Assembly: GCA_947584955.1 (NCBI GenBank)
Contig: CANPWS010000024.1
Span: 1-11,771, forward strand
Direction of reading: 5' to 3'
Source: an uncultured Bacilli bacterium
GTDB taxonomy: Bacteria; Bacillota_I; Bacilli_A; RF39; UBA660
DNA: 11,771 nt
The translations under genes were made by a program, and so were the position numbers. Positions 7,018 through 11,771 of this stretch are shown here, one piece after another; position 1 is the first letter of the stretch, and every line of letters starts with the position of its first letter. The notes beneath the pieces were generated by a model. The model was not told the DNA's origin, did no database searches, and saw only the letters and a list, made by a program, of their open reading frames with translations.

Positions 7018-7150
7018 TTAATTTTTTTCTTTTTCTTGCTCTAATATTGTATCACTTTTATACTAATTTTACTAGTTTTATATTAACTTTTATATTACTT
7101 TTTTTATCTAATTAAAAATTAATATGGATTTAAAATTATCTTAAAAAAAT

Positions 7151-7171
7151 AAAGTGTTTTTTTAACACTTT
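7151..7171. terminator. Bidirectional terminator between the Pro/Gly/Tyr-rich and pilin genes
   Basis: AAAGTGTT (7151-7158) and AACACTTT (7164-7171) form an 8-bp stem with a 5-nt loop, with A-runs to the left and T-runs to the right. It directly follows the pilin stop codon on the minus strand and lies about 134 nt after the plus-strand gene. The intergenic stretch between is plain AT-rich sequence with nothing else I can support. Confidence 0.75.
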
Positions 7172-7576
7172 TTATTTACATTTACTGTCATCTATTTTAA
7201 TAATTAAATTTTTAAATTCATCTTTTTCTACATTAATAATTAAACAATTACTTAAATCATTTTTATTTATTGGATTTATATAATCTGAAGTATTAAAATA
7301 TTTATATTTTTTCATTATAGCAAGTGAAAAACTTGTTTTTTTATTTTTACCATCTTCAGACCAAGTATAATCATTTTTACAATTTATTAGTCCACCATCA
7401 CATTCAATAATATAATTTTGAGCTTGAGTTTTAATATTATTTATTAATATTTCATATTCAGTCTCTTCTGTTAGACTAAATGTATTTACTAAAGATGATA
7501 TTGCAATTATAAATATTGCTGATAATAACATTATACTAATTATTAATTCTACTAATGTAAATCCTTTGTTATTCAT
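7172..7576 (-). CDS. Type IV pilin-like (prepilin/pseudopilin) protein
   Basis: This is a predicted minor pilin or pseudopilin of a type IV pilus, competence or type II-like system. The N-terminus MNNKGFTLVELIISI is a classic class III signal. A prepilin peptidase would cut between Gly5 and Phe6, and the mature protein would have Glu at position 5. A hydrophobic helix follows to about residue 30. The rest of the 134 residues is a small polar domain with four Cys, paired as ECDGGLINC and NC...SKC, which may form disulfides. The start is the ATG at 7574-7576. A more upstream in-frame ATG would put five extra residues before MNNKGF and lies on the far side of the ribosome site. No assembly ATPase, platform protein or peptidase gene is in the window, so its machine must be encoded elsewhere. 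Exact subtype is not determined. Confidence 0.85.
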   Translation of the reverse strand: MNNKGFTLVELIISIMLLSAIFIIAISSLVNTFSLTEETEYEILINNIKTQAQNYIIECDGGLINCKNDYTWSEDGKNKKTSFSLAIMKKYKYFNTSDYINPINKNDLSNCLIINVEKDEFKNLIIKIDDSKCK

Positions 7577-7578
7577 AT

Positions 7579-7585
7579 TCACCTC
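7579..7585 (-). promoter_or_regulatory. Ribosome binding site that decides the pilin start
   Basis: GAGGTGA on the minus strand lies 2 nt before ATG at 7574-7576. The short spacing suits pairing of the GGTGA half of the anti-SD match. An upstream in-frame ATG (7589-7591) has no such site. Confidence 0.65.
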
Positions 7586-7621
7586 AAACATTAATTTTAT
7601 TTGTATTTTTTCTTATTAAAG

Positions 7622-7650
7622 TTTACTTTTTTTTTATTATATGTTATATT
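7622..7650 (+). promoter_or_regulatory. Promoter of the RNHCP gene
   Basis: TTTACT (7622-7627), a 17-nt T-rich spacer and TATATT (7645-7650), with TG one base before the -10. The predicted start leaves a leader of about 10 nt before ATG at 7667. The upstream AGAGTGA is only a weak ribosome site. Confidence 0.55.
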
Positions 7651-7666
7651 CATAGAGTGATTATAT

Positions 7667-7972
7667 ATGAAAAAATTTAATATGATTGATGAAGAATTTG
7701 TTTGTGAAAATTGTAATAAAATGGTTAAAAAATTAAATTATTCGGCACGTGATCATTGTAATTATTGTCTTTATTCTAAGCATGTTGATATTATGCCTGG
7801 AGATAGACAAAATACTTGTCATGGTCTTCTTAAACCAATTGGTATAGAAAAATATAAAAATACTTATAAGATAATTTATAAATGTGAAAAATGTCATTTA
7901 ACACATAAAAATATTATGGCTAATGACGATAATTTTGACAAAATTATTGAATTATCAAAACTTAATTATTAA
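7667..7972 (+). CDS. RNHCP-domain zinc-binding protein
   Basis: This 101-residue protein matches the RNHCP family, small bacterial proteins named for an Arg-Asn-His-Cys-Pro motif and of unknown function. The order of conserved elements is intact. It has FVCENCNKMV (C13, C16), ARDHCNYC (C31, C34, the RNHCP site), SKHVDIMPGDR (37-47), C51 with HGLLKPIGI, CEKC (C73, C76) and the NDDN near residue 86. The cysteine pairs look like one or two zinc ribbons. Here the name motif reads RDHCN, so Asn and Pro are replaced. It has its own promoter and diverges from the pilin gene. Its TAA directly abuts the stop codon of the minus-strand gene to its right, with no base between. Family call is secure; biological role is not known. 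Confidence 0.9.
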   Translation: MKKFNMIDEEFVCENCNKMVKKLNYSARDHCNYCLYSKHVDIMPGDRQNTCHGLLKPIGIEKYKNTYKIIYKCEKCHLTHKNIMANDDNFDKIIELSKLNY

Positions 7973-8728
7973 TTATAAAAATAAATTTGTAACAAAGTCT
8001 CCAATTACTGGAACAATAAGAATAACTACTAGTAGTAAAATTGCCAACATAATTGCAAATTTAAGTTCTGAATTTATACCAACTTTAGCTTTTGGTTGTT
8101 TTTTTGTAATTACTGTATTATTTATATTATTAGATGTATCATATAATACTTGTCCATTATTATTGTTAGCACTATCTTCATCAGTAATAATTTTACTTGC
8201 AGTATCAGAAATTACACCTGTTACTGTGGAAGTATTTATATTATTTGGCTGAATATTCATATTTTGATTTTGCTGATTAATCATTTCTGGCATTACCATG
8301 GCTTGTTCATTATTATTAACATTTCCATTTAGTATTTCTGAAACATTATTGTTAACTAAATTACCACTAGCTTGTACCATGTTATTTTGATTAACAATTT
8401 CTTCATTATTATTTAACATATTACTATTATTATATGTATCCATAGGCGTAGGAGCTTGATATAAATTATTGTCTGACTGAATAGGATTAGTATTAAGATT
8501 TTGATTTAAATTATTATCAACCGCTTGATAGTTATAATTTTGGTTAATCATATTATTAGTATTTAATGGTGCAGTTTGCATATTTTGCTGATAATTATAA
8601 TTTTGATTAATACTATTATCTCCCATAGTATAATTAGCTTGATAACTATTTGGCTGTGGTATATTCTGATTATTTAATTGATTATTTATAAATGATCCAT
8701 CCATATTTGTATTATTATCGTTATTCAT
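7973..8728 (-). CDS. Asn/Gln-rich protein with a C-terminal membrane anchor, unknown function
   Basis: I recognise no family in this 251-residue protein. Residues 1 to about 200 are low complexity, dominated by Asn and Gln with Met, Tyr and Pro. They include two copies of the repeat INQNYNYQ. A basic patch follows (TKKQPKAKVG), then a single hydrophobic helix close to the end (FAIMLAILLLVVILIVPVIG) and a short tail. The basic patch before the helix predicts that the N/Q-rich region is cytoplasmic, as in a tail-anchored protein. The start is ATG at 8726-8728, behind a strong GGAGGG. The longer frame to 8758 would run through that site and overlap the upstream gene. Lying 17 nt after the other N/Q-rich gene and below ezrA, it may serve as a membrane-bound scaffold; this is inference. 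Confidence 0.75.
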   Translation of the reverse strand: MNNDNNTNMDGSFINNQLNNQNIPQPNSYQANYTMGDNSINQNYNYQQNMQTAPLNTNNMINQNYNYQAVDNNLNQNLNTNPIQSDNNLYQAPTPMDTYNNSNMLNNNEEIVNQNNMVQASGNLVNNNVSEILNGNVNNNEQAMVMPEMINQQNQNMNIQPNNINTSTVTGVISDTASKIITDEDSANNNNGQVLYDTSNNINNTVITKKQPKAKVGINSELKFAIMLAILLLVVILIVPVIGDFVTNLFL

Positions 8729-8734
8729 AAATTG

Positions 8735-8740
8735 CCCTCC
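8735..8740 (-). promoter_or_regulatory. Ribosome binding site that decides the tail-anchored N/Q-rich gene start
   Basis: GGAGGG on the minus strand lies 6 nt before ATG at 8726-8728. It sits inside the reading frame if the upstream ATG at 8756-8758 is used, which therefore is unlikely. Confidence 0.75.
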
Positions 8741-8745
8741 AATTT

Positions 8746-9588
8746 TTATAAATTCCATGTATCATCTGAATAATCTTCAGTGATTCCAGTTACAAATTTA
8801 ACATTCGTACCAGGTGCTTTTGTAAGTTCTGGTTTTTCTTTTACTTCACCATAACTTGATAATGATTGATAGTTTACTCTATTAACATTTGCATTATTAT
8901 AGCCATTTTGATTTGGCATATTATTTGGCATTCTTTGATTATAAATATTGTTATTATACATATTATTATTTATCATTTGTGGATTTATATTTTGTTGTAC
9001 AGTTTGCATATTTTGTTGCGGATTTTGCATATTTTGTGCATACTGTGTTTGTCTTGGCACTTGATTTTGTATTTGTCTTGACATACTATTAAAAGATACT
9101 TGTGCATTTGAATTTGTATTATTTATAGGTACTGCATTTACAGGTCTTGGTGGCATTATATTTTGATTTACATTATTCATTTGTTGATAATTTGCATTAT
9201 TATTACCCCTTTGAACATTTTGATTATTTTGTGGCATATTGTTAACATAATTATTAGGTATTGTAGCACTTTGATTATTTTGCATATTCATTTGCGGCAT
9301 AGTAATTTGATTATTAGGAGTTTGATTATATGATTGAGCATTCATATTAGCTACTTGAGTTTGGCTATAATAACCATTTACTCCAGCTTTTCCTAATTGA
9401 GAATTTTGATAAGTATCTGTTACAGTCTTTACTTCTTCTAACTGATTATCTTGTTTATTAGAATTTTCTTTTTTAGCTTTCTTTTGTTTTGTATCTACTA
9501 AAAAACCAATTACAGTTACAATAATAATTCCCAAAACTACTAATATATAAACATAATATTCTAATAAGAAGTCATATATAGCACTCAT
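8746..9588 (-). CDS. Asn/Gln-rich protein with an N-terminal membrane anchor, unknown function
   Basis: This 280-residue protein starts with a membrane helix (about 12-30, YVYILVVLGIIIVTVIGFLV). A strongly basic stretch (KQKKAKKE) then predicts an outside N-terminus and a cytoplasmic body. Residues of about 75-240 are extreme low complexity, mainly Asn and Gln with Met, Pro and Tyr (for example MQNPQQNMQTVQQN). The last 40 residues change character, with KPELTKAPGTNVKFVTG followed by an acidic EDYSDDTWNL end, which looks like a binding peptide. N-terminal anchor, charged patch, Pro/Gln-rich linker and cytoplasmic C-terminal module recall the layout of ZipA, without detectable homology to its domain. 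It lies 98 nt below ezrA with its own promoter. A role near the divisome is a guess from context. Confidence 0.78.
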   Translation of the reverse strand: MSAIYDFLLEYYVYILVVLGIIIVTVIGFLVDTKQKKAKKENSNKQDNQLEEVKTVTDTYQNSQLGKAGVNGYYSQTQVANMNAQSYNQTPNNQITMPQMNMQNNQSATIPNNYVNNMPQNNQNVQRGNNNANYQQMNNVNQNIMPPRPVNAVPINNTNSNAQVSFNSMSRQIQNQVPRQTQYAQNMQNPQQNMQTVQQNINPQMINNNMYNNNIYNQRMPNNMPNQNGYNNANVNRVNYQSLSSYGEVKEKPELTKAPGTNVKFVTGITEDYSDDTWNL

Positions 9589-9636
9589 TCAAATTTCCTC
9601 CTTTTATTCTAATTATATATATTATCCCTAGTATTA

Positions 9637-9665
9637 ATATTAGCACAAATATGACCATTTTGCAA
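9637..9665 (-). promoter_or_regulatory. Promoter of the N/Q-rich gene pair
   Basis: The minus strand has TTGCAA (9660-9665), a 17-nt spacer and TAATAT (9637-9642), with TGC directly before the -10. The leader would be about 40 nt, ending in GGAGG (9597-9601). No terminator is visible after ezrA, so read-through from ezrA is also possible. Confidence 0.65.
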
Positions 9666-9686
9666 GAATTACATTTCTCTTTTTAA

Positions 9687-11393
9687 CTATATTTCTATTT
9701 CTAATCTTTCTAATACATTATTGTCTATTTTTTGTAATTCATTTATTAATAAATCTAGTGATTTTTTATATTGCCCTTTGTTAAATAAAATTGTTGCTTC
9801 ATCTAAAGCTTTATCTATATCAGGATATTCACTTCTAAATCTATTTCCATATACAATTAATCTTTCACTAAAAATAACACTTTTAATTAAATCATTTGTT
9901 TTATTATATATTTTAAATACTAAATCTCTTGCAGTATCTACTCTAATATTTAATATTTTTATGACAATTGGCTTTTTTTCTAACTCTTTAGATATTTCTC
10001 TAAGTGATTCATTAGCTTCGGATAATTCAATAAAATAACTATTTGGTATTACTGGTATTTTATATTCTTTTAATTTCATTTTTGCTTTTTTAAGAAGATT
10101 TTCAATAGTATCAAGTTGTTCTCTAGCTCTTGTTTCATCATCTTTCATACTGGTTATTGAATGAAGTTGATAATCTAAATCATCTTGTAATCTTGATAAT
10201 CTAGTATTAAGTTCATCTAACTCTGATGCTAATTTTGAATAAGCAAAACTTTTACTTTTTCCTTGATCTACTAAAGTTTTATAATCACTATTTATTTGTT
10301 CTAAATTTTTATTAAGTAAGCTAAATTTATTTATCTCTTCATCTGATAAATTATAATTTAATTTTATATCATCTATTTGAATATAAATATCATATACTAC
10401 TTTATTTATTTTCTCTATTTTGGATTTTAATATCTTTATATTTTCTCTAAAAATATCTTTACTTTCTTTTTCTTTATCAAAATCTGCAAAAAGAGAATTA
10501 AAATAATTTAATATTGTTTTTAACTCTACATCAGATTGTCCTAACTCTAAATTTTTTAAATTATTCATGACACTATTTACTTTATTTCTTATTTCATTTA
10601 TATTGTATTCAACGTTTAAATATCCTAAAGAATAACCATCTCTTAACATTCTTGAATAATGCGTAAGTACTTCATCTATTGAAGATGGTATTAATACTGT
10701 TGCCATTAATACTAAATATGGTGTCTTTTCCAATATTTCTTTCATTTTTTCTATTAGTTCTTCTAGTACTATTACTATTTTTTCTACTTCAACATAGTCA
10801 TTTAAATCCATAGCTTTTTCAAATTCATGAAATTTTTTATCAATGACATTAAATTCATTTTCTATATATGTATCTACTTCTCCATAATCTTTTCTTGTTC
10901 TTTCAAACTTATTAGTAAGCTCACGGTATACTATTTTTAATTTAGTGATGATACTTCTATTTCTTTCTTCGGACTGTGTTACCAATTTTATTTCATTTAA
11001 TAAATTATCGGATTTTCTTTTTATTGTACTTATCTCTATTTCTATATCGGCTATTTTTTTTATGGCATTTTTATATTCTTTTCTATCAATTAAAAAATCT
11101 ACTTCACTTATCATATCATTTATTTTAGGTACTCTATCTTCTTTTATAAGTTTAAATGTTTTATCCCAATCTTCTAGTTTTGCTTTTAAATTATCCGTCT
11201 TAACTAAATCTCTAACTTTAGATATTTCACTTAAGATTGGTACTCCAACTAACTTATTTTTTTCAACATCTAAGTATTCTATTTCTCTTTTATATTTTTT
11301 GGTTTGATTCTTTTTTATAATCGAGAAAGTAACAATAATTAAAATAAGTGATAAAGCAAATGTTGATATTGCTAATAATATAATATTGTCCAC
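9687..11393 (-). CDS. ezrA: Septation ring formation regulator EzrA
   Basis: EzrA is a Bacilli division protein that binds FtsZ, restrains ring formation away from midcell and also takes part in septal assembly. The 568 residues match the usual length. There is one N-terminal membrane helix (about 4-26) with a basic KKNQTKKYKRE after it, giving outside-N, inside-C topology. The family segment LVGVPILSEISKVRDL follows at about 48-63. After that come some 500 residues of long charged helices, the spectrin-like coiled coils. Near the C-terminus YGNRFRSEYPDID (515-527) matches the conserved patch of EzrA important for its midcell function. Start is GTG, with GGAAGGTGA upstream. Between the two lies an ATG immediately followed by TAA. 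No helix or family landmark is missing. Confidence 0.95.
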   Translation of the reverse strand: MDNIILLAISTFALSLILIIVTFSIIKKNQTKKYKREIEYLDVEKNKLVGVPILSEISKVRDLVKTDNLKAKLEDWDKTFKLIKEDRVPKINDMISEVDFLIDRKEYKNAIKKIADIEIEISTIKRKSDNLLNEIKLVTQSEERNRSIITKLKIVYRELTNKFERTRKDYGEVDTYIENEFNVIDKKFHEFEKAMDLNDYVEVEKIVIVLEELIEKMKEILEKTPYLVLMATVLIPSSIDEVLTHYSRMLRDGYSLGYLNVEYNINEIRNKVNSVMNNLKNLELGQSDVELKTILNYFNSLFADFDKEKESKDIFRENIKILKSKIEKINKVVYDIYIQIDDIKLNYNLSDEEINKFSLLNKNLEQINSDYKTLVDQGKSKSFAYSKLASELDELNTRLSRLQDDLDYQLHSITSMKDDETRAREQLDTIENLLKKAKMKLKEYKIPVIPNSYFIELSEANESLREISKELEKKPIVIKILNIRVDTARDLVFKIYNKTNDLIKSVIFSERLIVYGNRFRSEYPDIDKALDEATILFNKGQYKKSLDLLINELQKIDNNVLERLEIEI

Positions 11394-11429
11394 TTACATC
11401 ACCTTCCGATACTAATAGTTATATAATAT

Positions 11430-11438
11430 ATTTTAACA
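11430..11438 (-). promoter_or_regulatory. Possible extended -10 promoter of ezrA
   Basis: TGTTAAAAT on the minus strand is an extended -10 about 37 nt before the GTG start. No acceptable -35 lies 16-18 nt upstream of it. Confidence 0.4.
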
Positions 11439-11582
11439 TATTTTTGTACTTTTTGACATATAAATAAAAATTTTTTTATATTTTGTAAATTTATATCTTT
11501 TTTATCATATTTTACTTGTATATTTTTAATATTTACTTTACATTTTTTATTAGTTAAAGCTATTAAAAAAAGGTCTAATTTG

Positions 11583-11658
11583 GAGACTGCTGAAAAAGTA
11601 GACAAAATTAAAAACTGATATTTAGAATTAGGTTCTAGTTATCAGTTTTTTTATGATT
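11583..11658. repeat. 76-bp direct repeat, copy 1 (period 113 bp), IS-end-like with hairpin
   Basis: Bases 11583-11658 are identical to 11696-11771. The unit begins GAGACTGCTGAAAAAGTAG, which resembles the terminal inverted repeats of some insertion sequences, from memory perhaps IS1182-type; I cannot verify this. It continues into a long hairpin with a T-run. No transposase frame is in the window. The base before the repeat differs between copies (g and c), so 11583 is a true left boundary. Confidence 0.85.
11610..11652 (+). terminator. Terminator-like hairpin in repeat copy 1
   Basis: AAAAACTGATA (11610-11620) pairs perfectly with TATCAGTTTTT (11640-11650). An inner stem TAGAA (11623-11627) / TTCTA (11633-11637) closes a 5-nt loop. 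Seven T follow the plus-strand stem (11646-11652). It fits an intrinsic terminator for a plus-strand transcript. Confidence 0.65.
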
Positions 11659-11695
11659 TTTATAAAAAAGTTGCAAATATAGGTTATCATTTACC

Positions 11696-11771
11696 GAGAC
11701 TGCTGAAAAAGTAGACAAAATTAAAAACTGATATTTAGAATTAGGTTCTAGTTATCAGTTTTTTTATGATT
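11696..11771. repeat. 76-bp direct repeat, copy 2, truncated by the window end
   Basis: It is an exact copy of 11583-11658, with no mismatch up to the last base of the window. The 37 bases between the copies (11659-11695) may be spacer or the remainder of a 113-bp tandem unit. The window ends too early to tell. Confidence 0.85.
11723..11765 (+). terminator. Terminator-like hairpin in repeat copy 2
   Basis: It is the same hairpin as in copy 1: outer arms 11723-11733 and 11753-11763, inner stem TAGAA/TTCTA, and a run of seven T to 11765. Confidence 0.6.

Noticed and set aside
8866..9092. Plus-strand open frames rich in Ile, His and Tyr opposite the N/Q-rich gene
   Set aside because: They are complements of Asn/Gln/Met codons in the low-complexity gene. 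They have no ribosome site and no protein-like pattern.
7973..9588. CRISPR-like or tandem DNA array suggested by repeated short strings
   Set aside because: The repetition comes from Asn/Gln/Tyr codon runs in open frames, with irregular spacing and no constant repeat-spacer unit.
9721..11307. Plus-strand open frames opposite ezrA
   Set aside because: They mirror the coiled-coil coding strand (Ser/Phe/Leu-rich antisense of Lys/Glu/Asp codons) and lie inside a certain gene.
11399..11605. 68-residue minus-strand open frame upstream of ezrA
   Set aside because: It starts at a TTG inside the repeat unit and has no ribosome site. It covers the probable ezrA promoter and has the Lys/Asn/Ile composition expected of AT-rich non-coding DNA.

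Overview
The window is very AT-rich, with non-coding stretches that are almost pure A/T. Its genes have Gram-positive Shine-Dalgarno sites (AGGAGG, and very often AGGTGA) and sigma-A-type promoters. The gene set of EzrA, Obg, Fmt, YtxG/YtxH-like proteins, a glucosaminidase and a lipoprotein points to a walled, low-GC member of the Bacilli, probably from the uncultured gut/Mollicutes-like/Erysipelotrichia side. The visible tryptophans are TGG and the lipoprotein gene ends in TGA, so the code is the standard bacterial one and not the Mycoplasma code. The taxonomic placement is inference.

Layout, left to right. Almost everything is on the minus strand, so it is transcribed right to left. Bases 1-409 hold the N-terminal part of a PMCA-type P-type cation ATPase, cut by the window edge. 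Then come the GTPase Obg (526-1797), a small single-pass membrane protein that overlaps the end of fmt (1874-2521), and fmt itself (2499-3458). A membrane-anchored glucosaminidase-type hydrolase (3512-4180) has a consensus promoter with a palindrome at its transcription start. Next is a tight four-gene unit, read from 6675 down to 4294: lipoprotein, acidic disordered protein, YtxG-like protein, YtxH-like protein. It has one very good promoter.

The middle breaks the orientation. A 67-residue Pro/Gly/Tyr-rich protein (6814-7017) and an RNHCP zinc-binding protein (7667-7972) are on the plus strand. Between them, on the minus strand, is a lone type IV pilin-like protein (7172-7576). From 7973 to 11393 lies a division-linked block: ezrA, then two Asn/Gln-rich membrane-tethered proteins. 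One is anchored at its N-terminus and the other at its C-terminus. The predicted topology puts both low-complexity regions in the cytoplasm, on the same side as EzrA's coiled-coil body.

Bases 11406-11771 hold no convincing gene. They contain the region upstream of ezrA and two perfect copies, 113 bp apart, of a 76-bp unit with an insertion-sequence-like end and a strong hairpin plus T-run. The second copy is cut by the window end.

The parts most worth following are the N/Q-rich pair beside ezrA, the disordered SepF-like-start protein in the YtxG/YtxH operon, and the tandem hairpin repeat. Four CDS starts are shortened here because the longest open frame runs into or past its own ribosome binding site.
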